From NCBI RefSeq assembly GCF_002261355.1, contig NZ_NEVU01000001.1, positions 62,001 to 126,000 on the forward strand: a DNA stretch of 64,000 bases, read 5' to 3'. The position numbers and the translations under genes were made by a program. The stretch comes from Bordetella genomosp. 12. Lineage in GTDB: Bacteria; Pseudomonadota; Gammaproteobacteria; Burkholderiales; Burkholderiaceae_B. The notes beneath the pieces are model-generated. The model did no database searches and was not told where the DNA came from. It saw only the letters and a list, made by a program, of their open reading frames with translations. Of this stretch, positions 19,448 through 27,803 are shown piece after piece (position 1 is the stretch's first letter; each line of letters opens with the position of its first letter).

Positions 19448-20521
19448 TCAGGCGGGGTTGCGGCGCAGCCGGTATTGCGCGAAGAGCGTGGCCACCAGCA
19501 TGGAAAGCAGCGAGGTGGCGACGATCACGTCGGCGATGTAGTTCGGCACGGAGATGGCGCGGCTCATGCTGTCGGCGCCGACCAGCATGCCGGCCACGAA
19601 GATGCTGGCGGCGATCACGCCCAGCGGATGCAGGCCGGCCAGCATGGCCACGACCACGCCGGTGTAGCCATAGCCCGGCGACATGTCCAGGGTCACGTAG
19701 CTGGTGCGGCCGGCGACTTCCAGCGCGCCGGCCAGTCCGGCCAGCGCGCCCGAAAGCATGGCGGTGCCCACCATCACCCGATTGACGGGCAGGCCGAGAA
19801 AGCGCGAGGCGTGGGCATTGGCGCCCACGGCGCGCATCTGAAAGCCAAACACGGTGTAGCGGTTGAGCAGCCACAGGCCGACGGCCAGGCCCACCGCCCA
19901 CAACAAGCCGGTGTGGGCGCGGGTGCGTTCGATCAGGCGGCCGAGCTCCAGGTCGCCGTTCAGGGCCACCGATTGCGGCCAGCCCATGGCCATGGGGTCT
20001 TTCATGGGGCCGTCGAGCATCATCGACACGAAGAGCAGCACGATGAAGTTGCCCAGCAAGGTGGTGACCACCTCGTCCACGCCCAGGCGGGATTTCAGGA
20101 TGGCGGGGATGAGCAGCAGCAGCGCCCCGGCGGCGGCCGCCGCCAGCAGCATGCCGGCAAACAGCACGGGGGTGGGCAGGTCAAAGCCCGTGCCGCCATG
20201 CATGCCGCCCACCGCTACGGCGGCCAGCGCGCCCAGATAGAGCTGCCCTTCGGCGCCGATGTTGTAGAAGCGCGCGCGAAAGGCGACCGCGCAGGCCAGG
20301 CCGGTGAGCATGAGCGGCGTGGCGCGCGTGAGCGTCTCGGCGATGGCAAAGCGCGACCCGAAGGCGCCGTCGAACAGCAGCGCATAGGTGCGGCCGATGG
20401 GCGCGCCGGCCCAGGCGACCAGCAGCGTGCATATCAGCAAGGTGAAGACGATGGCCGTCAGCGGCGCGACCGCCAGCACGAAGCGGCTGGGTTCGGGGCG
20501 CCGCTCCAGGATAAAACTCAT
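19448..20521 (-). CDS. ABC transporter permease, nucleoside/nucleobase type (NupP/YufP-like)
   Basis: This is the first permease of the operon (357 residues). A short cytoplasmic N-terminus (MSFILERRPEPSRF) leads into a hydrophobic core. The family motif LTRATPLMLTGLACAVAFRARFYNIGAEGQLYLGA is partly visible as ARFYNIGAEGQ, and the cytoplasmic EAA-like segment reads FQMRAVGANAHASRFLGLPV. I chose the ATG at 20521, which overlaps the ATPase stop by 4 bases; an upstream in-frame start would lie inside the ATPase gene. The tight overlaps show that the transporter genes are translated from one message. Confidence 0.92.
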   Translation of the reverse strand: MSFILERRPEPSRFVLAVAPLTAIVFTLLICTLLVAWAGAPIGRTYALLFDGAFGSRFAIAETLTRATPLMLTGLACAVAFRARFYNIGAEGQLYLGALAAVAVGGMHGGTGFDLPTPVLFAGMLLAAAAAGALLLLIPAILKSRLGVDEVVTTLLGNFIVLLFVSMMLDGPMKDPMAMGWPQSVALNGDLELGRLIERTRAHTGLLWAVGLAVGLWLLNRYTVFGFQMRAVGANAHASRFLGLPVNRVMVGTAMLSGALAGLAGALEVAGRTSYVTLDMSPGYGYTGVVVAMLAGLHPLGVIAASIFVAGMLVGADSMSRAISVPNYIADVIVATSLLSMLVATLFAQYRLRRNPA

Positions 20522-22047
20522 GTTGACACTCCAGTCATGGCCAGGCCCACGGTGGCGGGGGTCCATTGATCCACGGGCCGATCGGCGACGAGTTTGCCGG
20601 CGCAGAGCACCGCGATGCGATCGGCCAGTGCGAAGATCTCTTCGAGGTCTTCGGAGACCAGCAGCACACCGGCGCCGCGTTCCCGTGCGGCCAGCAGTTG
20701 TTCACGCACATAGGCGACCGCGCCAATATCCAGGCCCCAGGTGGGCTGGTCGGCCACGATGAAGCGCGGCTGGCGGGACAGGGCCCGGCCCAGGATCAGC
20801 TTCTGCATGTTGCCGCCGGACAGGCTGCGCGTGCGCACATCGAGGGATGCCGCGCGCACGTCGTATTGCCGCACGATATCGGCGGCGTGCGCGCGCGAGG
20901 CCTGGGCGCGGATCATGCCGTGACGGGCGAACCGCGCATCATTCAGGTCTTCGACGATGGCGTTTTCCCACAGCGGGCTGTCGCCGATGACGCCTTCGTG
21001 ATGGCGGTCTTCGGGGATGCGGCCCACGGCGGCGGCGGTCCAGCCGGCCGGGGTTTGCGGCGCCATCGTGCCCGCCGTACCCAGGCGGATGCTGCCGTCG
21101 GTGGGTTGGCGCAGGCCCGTCAGGACGGACACCAGCGCCTGTTGGCCGTTGCCGGCCACGCCAGCGATGGCGACGATTTCGTGTTCATGCACGGTGAGGT
21201 CCAGCGCGTCGAGCAGAGCGACGTTGCTGTGCTCTGCCTGCACCGTGACTTGCGACAGCCGGATGACCGGCGCGAGCTGATCGCGCGCCGCAGCAGCCTG
21301 GGCGCGCGGCATGACCACCTTGCGCCCGACCATCAGTTCGGCCAGTTCGGCGGCATGGGTCTGGGCCGTGGCGCGTTCGGCCACCAGGCGGCCGGCGCGC
21401 AGCACGGCGACGCGGCGCGAGACGGCCATCACTTCATCGAGCTTGTGCGAAATGAAGATGACAGCCAGCCCCTGTTCGACAAAGCCGCGCAGGGTGGCGA
21501 ACAGCGCCTGCGCTTCCTGCGGCGTGAGGACGGCGGTGGGCTCGTCCAGAATGAGGATGCGGGCGCCGCGATACAAGGCCTTGAGGATCTCCACGCGCTG
21601 CTTCTCGCCGACCGACAGCGTGCCGACGCGCGCCTCCGGATCCACGGCCAGGCCGAAGCGCTCGCCCAGTTCGATCAGTTTTTGCCGCGCGGGGCGGCGC
21701 GCGGAGGCGAACTTCCAGAGCGATTCCGTGCCGACCATGACGTTGTCCAGCACGGTCATGTTGTCGGCCAGCGTGAAATGCTGGTGGACCATGCCGATGC
21801 CGGCGGCCAGTGCCGCGTCCGGGCGGCCCGGCGGCAGGGGCTGGCCAAAGACTTCGATGCGCCCCGCGTCGGCCACGTAGTGGCCGAACAGGATGGAGAC
21901 CAGGGTGGACTTGCCCGCGCCGTTCTCGCCCAGCAGGGCGAGCACCTCGCCCGCGTCCAGCGCGAGCGAGATGTCGTCATTGGCCGTCAGGCTGCCAAAG
22001 CGCTTGGTAATCCCTGTCAAGCGCAGGGCAGTGGCGGCTTGGTTCAT
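20518..22047 (-). CDS. ABC transporter ATP-binding protein, two-domain (NupO/YufO-like)
   Basis: This 509-residue energiser of the importer contains two ABC domains in tandem, as in sugar and nucleoside uptake systems. Domain 1 has Walker A GENGAGKST at 40-48, signature LSVGEKQRVEILKAL and Walker B ILILDEPTAVLTP. Domain 2 has a degenerate Walker A (GVAGNGQQAL), signature LSGGNMQKLILGRAL and FIVADQPTWGLD, the usual asymmetric pattern of this family. Its start overlaps the BMP receptor stop by 4 bases and its stop overlaps the first permease start by 4 bases. Confidence 0.94.
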   Translation of the reverse strand: MNQAATALRLTGITKRFGSLTANDDISLALDAGEVLALLGENGAGKSTLVSILFGHYVADAGRIEVFGQPLPPGRPDAALAAGIGMVHQHFTLADNMTVLDNVMVGTESLWKFASARRPARQKLIELGERFGLAVDPEARVGTLSVGEKQRVEILKALYRGARILILDEPTAVLTPQEAQALFATLRGFVEQGLAVIFISHKLDEVMAVSRRVAVLRAGRLVAERATAQTHAAELAELMVGRKVVMPRAQAAAARDQLAPVIRLSQVTVQAEHSNVALLDALDLTVHEHEIVAIAGVAGNGQQALVSVLTGLRQPTDGSIRLGTAGTMAPQTPAGWTAAAVGRIPEDRHHEGVIGDSPLWENAIVEDLNDARFARHGMIRAQASRAHAADIVRQYDVRAASLDVRTRSLSGGNMQKLILGRALSRQPRFIVADQPTWGLDIGAVAYVREQLLAARERGAGVLLVSEDLEEIFALADRIAVLCAGKLVADRPVDQWTPATVGLAMTGVST

Positions 22048-23057
22048 TTGCTCGACTTGGGTTCGCTGTCGACGACCTTGACCGCGAAGCTGCCATCCAG
22101 GATGGCCTTTTGGCGCGCCTGGACCTTGGCCATGACATCGGCGGGCACCTTGCCCTCGAAGGTGCCCAGCGGCGCCAGTTCGGAGCCCTTGTGCTTCATC
22201 AGCGAGTATTGACCGTAGTCTTCGGCTTTGAAGCTGCCGGCCTTGACCTCATTGAGCGCATGACCGATGGTGGGTTCCATGTTCCACAGCGCCGAGGCCA
22301 CCACGGTCTCCGGATACTGGGCCTGCGTGTTGACCACGTTGCCGATGGCCAGCTTGCCGCGCTCCTTGGCGGCATCGGAGACGCCGAAACGCTCGGCATA
22401 GAGGACGTCGGCGCCCTTGTCGATCATGGCGAAGGCCGCTTCCTTGGCCTTCGGGGGATCGAACCACGAACCGATGAAGGTGACCGTGAAACGGGCCTGG
22501 GGATTGATTTCCTGGGCGCCGGCGATGAAGGCCTGCATCAGGCGGTTGACTTCGGGGATGGGGTAGCCGCCCACCAGGCCGATCTGGCCGCTTTTGCTCA
22601 TGCCGGCGGCGATCATGCCGGTCAGGTAGGCCGGCTCCTGGATGTAGTTGTCAAAGACCGAGAAGTTCGGTTGCTGCGGCTTGCCCGAGGAGCCCATCAG
22701 AAAGGCCGTCTTGGGATAATCCTTGGCGACCTTGCGCGCGGCCGCTTCGACGGCGAAGGCTTCGCCGACGATCAGGTTGTTGCCTTGCTCGGCATACTGG
22801 CGCAGCACGCGCTCGTAATCGGCATTGCTGACATTTTCCGAGTAGACATAGTCGATGTCGCCATGTTCCTTGGCCGCATTCAGCGCCTTGTGGATGCGCG
22901 AAACCCATTGCTGCTCGACCGGGACGGTATAGACCGCGGCGACCTTGGTCTTGGCCGGCGTCTGGGCATGGGCCATGCCGCCGATCAGCGCCAGGCTGGC
23001 GGCCAGGCCGAGTTTGAGCAGACTGCGACGCGCAGCACCGCGGAAAAAGGATGTCAT
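22044..23057 (-). CDS. BMP-family ABC transporter substrate-binding protein
   Basis: This periplasmic receptor (337 residues) should deliver nucleosides or nucleobases to the adjacent permeases. The N-terminus AARRSLLKLGLAASLALIGG resembles a twin-arginine signal and ends at AHAQ; there is no lipobox, unlike many BMP lipoproteins. The BMP/Med domain shows VAAVYTVPVEQQWVSRIH, the NLIVGEAFAVEAA block, and VGGYPIPEVNRLMQAFIAGA. The cytosine deaminase at the end of the operon supports a pyrimidine ligand, though purines cannot be excluded. An AGGAA sequence precedes the ATG. It is the promoter-proximal gene. Confidence 0.92.
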   Translation of the reverse strand: MTSFFRGAARRSLLKLGLAASLALIGGMAHAQTPAKTKVAAVYTVPVEQQWVSRIHKALNAAKEHGDIDYVYSENVSNADYERVLRQYAEQGNNLIVGEAFAVEAAARKVAKDYPKTAFLMGSSGKPQQPNFSVFDNYIQEPAYLTGMIAAGMSKSGQIGLVGGYPIPEVNRLMQAFIAGAQEINPQARFTVTFIGSWFDPPKAKEAAFAMIDKGADVLYAERFGVSDAAKERGKLAIGNVVNTQAQYPETVVASALWNMEPTIGHALNEVKAGSFKAEDYGQYSLMKHKGSELAPLGTFEGKVPADVMAKVQARQKAILDGSFAVKVVDSEPKSSK

Positions 23058-23429
23058 GTGAGTTCCTATGGAGGTCGGGACAGGAGCGGCGGCGCGTGTC
23101 GCGCGCGCACGCTACTGAGCAAGCAAGTTGTATGCCATTGCCGCAATGCGCGAAAGTCGGGCAGATCTTTCGGCGGGCAAGCACCGCGGGAGGGATTGTA
23201 CGCACCAGAACGGCGCCTTGCCTGCCACGTCTTGGTGCGAGCCCGCACATGAACAGGGTTGTTGCCCGGTTATGGGGGCGAGCCGGCCTACACTTGGCGC
23301 ACTGGCGCCCGTGGGCGCGCGGTCGGGCGGGAGGCGAGGTAATCTGTCCCCCGTTGCTCCCGCAGTGCCGGCAAGGTCGGCGCCTGCCCCGGGTGTGAAG
23401 ACGATCATGGATGCAATGAGGAGACAGGT
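23058..23429. promoter_or_regulatory. 372-base divergent intergenic region between the BMP operon and the panE-like gene
   Basis: No credible gene is seen here; open frames on both strands are short and of shadow-like composition. The region must hold the promoter of the minus-strand transport operon and that of the plus-strand reductase gene. An AGGAG at 23419-23423 is the ribosome site for the reductase. I see no clear operator repeat. Confidence 0.5.
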
Positions 23430-24359
23430 ATGAAGATTCTGGTGTTGGGCGCCGGCGGGACCGGCGGTTTTTTTGGCGGCCGCGCGTTGGAAGCCGGCGC
23501 GGACGTGAGTTTTCTGTTGCGTCCGGCCCGTGCCCGGAAAGTGCAGGCCGAGGGCCTGCGCATCCAAAGCCCGGGGGGCGAGGTGACGTTGCATCCCAAG
23601 GTGGTGACCGCCGACACCCTGAGCGCGGATTACGACGTGATCATCCTGAGCTGCAAGGCCTACGATCTGGACAGCGCCATCGAAGCGCTGCGGCCGGCCA
23701 TGGGCGAACAGACCGCCGTGCTGCCCATCATGAACGGCGTGTTGCAGTACGACATTCTCGACCGTGAGTTTGGCGCGCATCGCGTGCTGGGCGGGTTGTG
23801 CCAGATCAACGCCACCCTGGGCCCCGAGGGCGAAATCGTGCAGATGGGCACGACGGCCAATTTCGTTTTCGGCGAGCGTGCCGGGCCGGCGCGCAGCCCG
23901 CGCTGCGAGGCGCTGGAGGCGGCCTTGGCCGACGCCGCGTTTTCCAGCCGCCTGAGTGAGAACATCCATCAGGACATCTGGGAAAAATTCGTGTTCCTGA
24001 CCACTCTGGCCGCGGCGACCTGCCTGATGCGCGGCACGGTGGGCCAGATCTGTTCCACGGAGGGCGGCATCGACTTCATGCGGGATCTGCTGCGCGAGTC
24101 GCAGCAGGTGGCGGCGGCCAGCGGCCATCCCGTGCGTGCGCAGGCCGATGCGACCGCGCTGAAGGTACTGACCGATCCGGCGCAGCCCATGACGGCCTCC
24201 ATGTTCCGCGATCTGCGCCAGGGCCTGCGTGTGGAGGCCGACCACATCGTGGGCGACATGGCGCACCGGGGAGCCACGCTGGCGGTGGCTACGCCGTTGT
24301 TGCGGCTGGCGCGCAGTCATCTGCAGGTCTACCAGGCGCAGCGCGCCATTGGTGCATAA
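23430..24359 (+). CDS. 2-dehydropantoate 2-reductase family protein (PanE/ApbA)
   Basis: This is an NADPH-dependent ketopantoate reductase-type enzyme (309 residues). It has the Rossmann motif GAGGTGG at 7-13, Lys76 in LSCKAYD, Asn102 in PIMNGV and the presumed catalytic Lys186 in IWEKFVFLTTLAA, all in the usual order. The true PanE makes pantoate for coenzyme A; several paralogues with unknown 2-oxoacid substrates exist in Alcaligenaceae, and no pan genes are adjacent. I therefore give no gene symbol. The ATG at 23430 follows GAGGAGAC. It is a single plus-strand gene divergent from the transport operon. Confidence 0.85.
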   Translation: MKILVLGAGGTGGFFGGRALEAGADVSFLLRPARARKVQAEGLRIQSPGGEVTLHPKVVTADTLSADYDVIILSCKAYDLDSAIEALRPAMGEQTAVLPIMNGVLQYDILDREFGAHRVLGGLCQINATLGPEGEIVQMGTTANFVFGERAGPARSPRCEALEAALADAAFSSRLSENIHQDIWEKFVFLTTLAAATCLMRGTVGQICSTEGGIDFMRDLLRESQQVAAASGHPVRAQADATALKVLTDPAQPMTASMFRDLRQGLRVEADHIVGDMAHRGATLAVATPLLRLARSHLQVYQAQRAIGA

Positions 24360-24467
24360 GCTGCAATAGTGTGTCTGTCCGGGCGGGGTAGGCGCCGGCC
24401 CGTCCGGCCACTAGCATGAACGCATTCGATGGCGCCTGGCGCAGGCGCCGCTAGCCGGAGTGCGTGC

Positions 24468-25079
24468 ATGAAAGTTGCCTTGATAGGAATCAGCGGTCGC
24501 GTGGGGACGCGCGTGGCCGACGAGTTGTTGCGCCGTGGCCATGAGGTCACGGGGATCGCCCGGCAGGTCGCCGGCGTTGCGCCGCGCCAGGGGCTGACCG
24601 TCGTACCGGGCGATGCCAGCGCGCCGGCGGCTTTGGCGCCGCTGCTGGCCGGCCACGCGGCGGTCATCAGCGCCGGACGTTTTGTGTCCATGGAGGCGGA
24701 TGCGCTGCTTGCCGCGGTCCGGCAGGCCCGCGTGCCGCGTCTGTTGGTGGTGGGCGGCGCGGGCAGTCTGGAGGTGGCGCCGGGCCAGGCCTTGATCGAC
24801 ACGCCGCAGTTTCCCGCGGCCTACAAGCCCGAGGCCAGCGCGGGCTTGCGGTTTCTGCAGGCCTTGCGCGCCCAGGAAGCGGTGGACTGGACCTTTCTGT
24901 CACCGGCCGCGCTGTTCGAGCCGGGCGCACGCACGGGCCGCTTTCGCCTCGGGGGCGACGCGCTGATGGCCGATGCCCAGGGCAACAGCCGGATCTCGAT
25001 GGAGGACTACGCCATCGCGCTGGTCGACGAGCTGGAAACGCCTCGTCACAGCCGCCGGCGCTTCAGTGTGGCGTACTGA
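24468..25079 (+). CDS. NAD(P)-binding reductase of the YwnB/NmrA-like SDR type
   Basis: This is a cytoplasmic atypical short-chain reductase-like protein of 203 residues. The dinucleotide site near the N-terminus reads MKVALIGISGRVGTRVADEL (glycine-rich GISGRVG). A second strand, VPRLLVVGGAGSLEV, and the segment DWTFLSPAALFEPGARTGRF are typical of the YwnB group. The catalytic Tyr-x3-Lys of classical SDRs is not obvious, although YK follows FPAA. The ATG at 24468 has CGGAG seven bases upstream. The substrate is unknown and the neighbours do not define it. Confidence 0.82.
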   Translation: MKVALIGISGRVGTRVADELLRRGHEVTGIARQVAGVAPRQGLTVVPGDASAPAALAPLLAGHAAVISAGRFVSMEADALLAAVRQARVPRLLVVGGAGSLEVAPGQALIDTPQFPAAYKPEASAGLRFLQALRAQEAVDWTFLSPAALFEPGARTGRFRLGGDALMADAQGNSRISMEDYAIALVDELETPRHSRRRFSVAY

Positions 25080-25166
25080 ATACGGCAAGCGTTGTATTGT
25101 GCCGACCCGCCATTGCGGCCGGCCGGCTTTCCCTTAAACTGGCCTGCCACGATCTCGGGGCAAGGC

Positions 25167-25622
25167 ATGAAGAAGTTCAAGACGTTGATGCTGGCCTGGA
25201 CCGCCTGCGCCTGTCTGGCGACGGCTTTCGCGGCCCAGGCGCAGAGTGTCCAGCAGAACAAGGAGCTGGCGCTGGCTTTTTTCCGCTTGATGTTCCAGGA
25301 GCATCGGGTGGAAGAGGCGGTGTCGCGCTATGTGGACAAGCGCTATGTGCAGCACAACCCCTATCTCGAATCGGGGACGGCGCCGCTGGTGGATTTTTTC
25401 GTGCTCTATTTCGAGCAGAATCCGCAGGCCTCGGCCGAAATCAAGCGCGTCGTGGCCGAAGGGGATCTGGTGGTGGTGCACAGCCTCTGGAAAGAAGCGG
25501 CCGAGGACCGCGGCCAGGCCGTGGTCGATATCTTCCGGCTGGCCGACGGCAAAATCGTCGAGCACTGGGATGTCAGCCAGGAGATTCCCGAGAATCCCGC
25601 CAACGCCAACGGTATGTTCTGA
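25167..25622 (+). CDS. secreted SnoaL-like (NTF2-fold) protein
   Basis: The product has 151 residues with an N-terminal signal peptide (KKFKTLMLAWTACACLATAF, cleaved near AAQAQ). The mature part is one SnoaL-like domain: NKELALAFFRLMFQEHRVEEA, the YVQHNP motif, and a C-terminal strand pair GQAVVDIFRLADGKIVEHWDV. Such domains bind small hydrophobic molecules or act as isomerases or hydrolases; here the protein would act in the periplasm. It ends 15 bases before the deoxyribosyltransferase gene, so the two may share a transcript, with no obvious functional link. Function is not known. Confidence 0.84.
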   Translation: MKKFKTLMLAWTACACLATAFAAQAQSVQQNKELALAFFRLMFQEHRVEEAVSRYVDKRYVQHNPYLESGTAPLVDFFVLYFEQNPQASAEIKRVVAEGDLVVVHSLWKEAAEDRGQAVVDIFRLADGKIVEHWDVSQEIPENPANANGMF

Positions 25623-25637
25623 ACGCGGGGCAGCGCC

Positions 25638-26132
25638 ATGCGACGCATCTATCTGGCCGGTTTTGACGTGTTTCGTGCCGATGCGCTCGCGCACGGCGAG
25701 CGCTTGAAGGCCTTGTGCCGCGAGTATGGCTACGAAGGCCTCTACCCGCTCGATAACCAGGCACCGGCCGATCTGGCCGGGCCGCCGCTGGCCAATTGGA
25801 TCTACCGCCAGAACGTCACGCTGATCCAGCGTGCCGATCTGGTCATGGCCAATCTGAACCGCTTTCGGGGCGCCGAGCCGGACTCCGGCACGGCGTTCGA
25901 AGTGGGTTATGCGGTGGCGCTGGGCAAGCCGGTGTGGGCCTATGCCGAGGATGCCCGGCCCCTGATCGAGCAACAGCCTGTGCGCCGTGACACCGATGGC
26001 CGTTATGTGGATGCGCAGGGCTATACGGTCGAAGACTTCGGCCTGCCGCTGAATCTCATGCTGGCCTGCGGCGCGCGCTGGGTGCAAGGCGATGCGCGTG
26101 CCTGTCTGCGCCGGCTCGCCGCCGGCGCCTGA
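25638..26132 (+). CDS. nucleoside 2-deoxyribosyltransferase
   Basis: The enzyme swaps nucleobases on 2'-deoxyribose or hydrolyses 2'-deoxynucleosides (nucleotide salvage or clean-up). The 164-residue protein has the family start MRRIYLAGFDVF, the segment ADLVMANLN, and the active-site motif PDSGTAFEVGYA with the nucleophile Glu88. Length matches the family (about 150-170). It follows the SnoaL-like gene by 15 bases. Base exchange may relate to the nucleobase import operon 3 kb away, but that is only proximity. A hairpin with four T residues overlaps its stop. Confidence 0.88.
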   Translation: MRRIYLAGFDVFRADALAHGERLKALCREYGYEGLYPLDNQAPADLAGPPLANWIYRQNVTLIQRADLVMANLNRFRGAEPDSGTAFEVGYAVALGKPVWAYAEDARPLIEQQPVRRDTDGRYVDAQGYTVEDFGLPLNLMLACGARWVQGDARACLRRLAAGA

Positions 26133-26144
26133 CACCGGCGTTTT
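26120..26144 (+). terminator. terminator overlapping the end of the deoxyribosyltransferase gene
   Basis: CGCCGG-9-base loop-CCGGCG followed by TTTT lies across the stop codon and ends where the convergent ribB gene ends. Confidence 0.5.
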
Positions 26145-26812
26145 CAGGCGGCGAGGGCGGCCTCGGGCTGCAAGGCCCGCAGATGGTCGGCCAGCTCCGC
26201 GATCGTCAGCGCCACCAGCCCCTGGGCCGCGGCGTAGCGCTCCAGTGCGGCGCCGCGCATCATCGTGCCATCGGGATTCATCAGTTCGCACAGCACGCCT
26301 GCCGGGCGCAGGCCTGCGAGCCGGGCCAGGTCGACCGAGCCTTCGGTATGGCCGCGCCGGGTCAGCACGCCGCCGGGCTGCGCCCTCAAGGGGAATACAT
26401 GGCCCGGGCTGACGACGTCGCCAGCCTGCGCGCCAGGGGCGATGGCCGCGCGTATCGTGGTCACCCGGTCGACGGCCGACACGCCGGTGGACACGCCGCT
26501 GGCGGCCTCGATGGAGACCGTGAACGCGGTGGCGTAGCGGCTCTGGTTACGCTGGACCATGGGCGCCAGATCCAGCTTATCCAGCGTCTCGCCGGGCAGG
26601 CAGAGGCAGACGATGCCGCTGCCATCGCGGATCAACTGGGCCATGACGGGGACGGTGAGCTTGTCGGCAGCGACGATGAGATCGGCTTCGTTTTCGCGAT
26701 CGAAATCATCCATGAGGATGATGGGGCGTCCCAGGCGCAATTGATGCAGGGCGCGTTCGAAGCGCATGGCAAACGGCTGGGCAAACAGCGGGGAAACCGT
26801 GGAATGGGACAT
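26144..26812 (-). CDS. ribB: 3,4-dihydroxy-2-butanone-4-phosphate synthase
   Basis: RibB converts ribulose 5-phosphate to dihydroxybutanone phosphate for riboflavin synthesis. The 222-residue, single-domain protein (no GTP cyclohydrolase II fusion) has the metal/substrate motif [12 protein letters not shown] with Glu40 and Glu42. It also has [26 protein letters not shown] and [16 protein letters not shown] carrying the catalytic His and Glu. The start ATG at 26812 is the one that fits the family; the long open sequence upstream is the FMN riboswitch leader, not protein. It is a lone gene, as often seen for riboswitch-controlled ribB outside the main rib operon. Confidence 0.95.
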   Translation of the reverse strand: MSHSTVSPLFAQPFAMRFERALHQLRLGRPIILMDDFDRENEADLIVAADKLTVPVMAQLIRDGSGIVCLCLPGETLDKLDLAPMVQRNQSRYATAFTVSIEAASGVSTGVSAVDRVTTIRAAIAPGAQAGDVVSPGHVFPLRAQPGGVLTRRGHTEGSVDLARLAGLRPAGVLCELMNPDGTMMRGAALERYAAAQGLVALTIAELADHLRALQPEAALAA

Positions 26813-26877
26813 TGAAACGCTCTCGCTAGAGTAAATGGGCGAAAAACGTTTCAGGGCTACGACAGCCAAACGCAATA

Positions 26878-26901
26878 CCGCCAGGACGCCGTCCTGGGCG
26901 G
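26878..26901 (-). promoter_or_regulatory. hairpin between FMN aptamer and ribB (candidate expression platform)
   Basis: CCGCCAGGAC/GTCCTGGGCGG pairs with one extra G and a three-base loop, 66 bases upstream of the ribB ATG. It sits between aptamer and gene, where the switching stem is expected. There is no strong T run, so control may act on translation or through Rho. Confidence 0.5.
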
Positions 26902-26921
26902 GTTGAGCCGGCACATCTTCT

Positions 26922-27053
26922 TGCATCCGGACTATGACCGTCGGCCCTGGCATCTCACCAGATCTGCTGACCCCGGCACAGGCCGGGCGCTCGCGGGCTC
27001 GCCGCATTGCGCGGCATACCGCCGGTGGGGAGTTTCACCCCGCCCTGAAGACG
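26922..27053 (-). promoter_or_regulatory. FMN riboswitch (RFN element) controlling ribB
   Basis: Read on the minus strand, this leader carries nearly every conserved block of the FMN aptamer: GGGCGGGGTGAAACTCCCCA, ACCGGCGGTA, AGCCCGCGAGC, GGTCAGCAGATCTGGTGAGA, TGCCAGGGCCGACGGTCA and the closing TAGTCCGGATG. The order and spacing match the six-stem RFN element. Bound FMN should shut down ribB expression. The 3' edge lies about 110 bases before the ribB start. Confidence 0.96.
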
Positions 27054-27185
27054 TACTGCAATGCCGTGTTTTTGGATACGGCAGCGCTGATTGTACGCCG
27101 CTGGCCGCAAGAGGAAAGCATAACCATATGACCGGCAGGCCGCGCCGCGTGGCGCGATGAGGCCCGGGGCGGGCGCCGGGCAGGC

Positions 27186-27689
27186 TCAGGCCGCAGCGGC
27201 CGGTTTCTTCTTGGCGGCTTTTTTCTTGGGGAGCGCCAGCATGGTGCCGCGGCAGTTCTCCGTGCCGCACAGGCAGCCATAGCCTTGCTTGAGGGCTTTG
27301 GTGATCCGGCCATCGAGCACCAGACCGTAGTCGTAGGCCAGCTCTTCGCCCCGGGCGATATCGCGCAGCGCCACGATGTACACGCGCTTGCCGTGACGGC
27401 CTTCCTGGGCTTCGCAATTGGGGGTGCAGGAATGATTGATCCAGCGCGCGTCGTTGCCTTGGTCGCCGCCGTCGATCACCTTGCCCGAACTCAGCGCAAA
27501 GAAAAAGGTGTGGAAGGGGTCGTCGGGGTTGGTGGGGTGGCGCCGGTCGGCTTCGGCCGCGCTGATGCGCTCGCCGCCGTACTCGATGATGCGCGTGCCG
27601 GCCGGGATCTTGCGCGCGGCGAACACGCCATTGCCATGCAGCTTGGAGCGGCGCACGGCGTACCAGGGTTTTACGGTCTCGGTGGTCAT
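27186..27689 (-). CDS. SET-domain protein (putative protein-lysine N-methyltransferase)
   Basis: This is a 167-residue compact SET domain enzyme that should transfer methyl groups from S-adenosylmethionine to lysine. SET motifs are clear: HGNGVFAARKIPAGTRIIEY at about 18-37, NHSCTPNC at 85-92 (SAM binding), and GEELAYDYG with Tyr119 and Tyr121. A post-SET zinc motif C139-x-C141-x4-C146 follows in CLCGTENCRG. The C-terminus is a short Lys/Ala tail (PKKKAAKKKPAAAA). No pre-SET domain is present. Such eukaryote-like proteins occur in many betaproteobacteria; the substrate here is unknown. The ATG at 27689 is chosen because the frame upstream loses similarity. Confidence 0.9.
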   Translation of the reverse strand: MTTETVKPWYAVRRSKLHGNGVFAARKIPAGTRIIEYGGERISAAEADRRHPTNPDDPFHTFFFALSSGKVIDGGDQGNDARWINHSCTPNCEAQEGRHGKRVYIVALRDIARGEELAYDYGLVLDGRITKALKQGYGCLCGTENCRGTMLALPKKKAAKKKPAAAA

Positions 27690-27803
27690 GGAGTGGGGCT
27701 GTTGTGCAGGAGGCTGCGAAAGTGCGACAGAGCGCGCGTCATTATATCGGCCGCATCGAGACAGGCGTATAGTGAGCGCCCGTCTCGTCCGCTGCTGTGT
27801 TTC

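Noticed and set aside
26813-27007. N-terminal extension of ribB
   Set aside because: This sequence is the FMN riboswitch and leader; the conserved RibB N-terminus starts at 26812.
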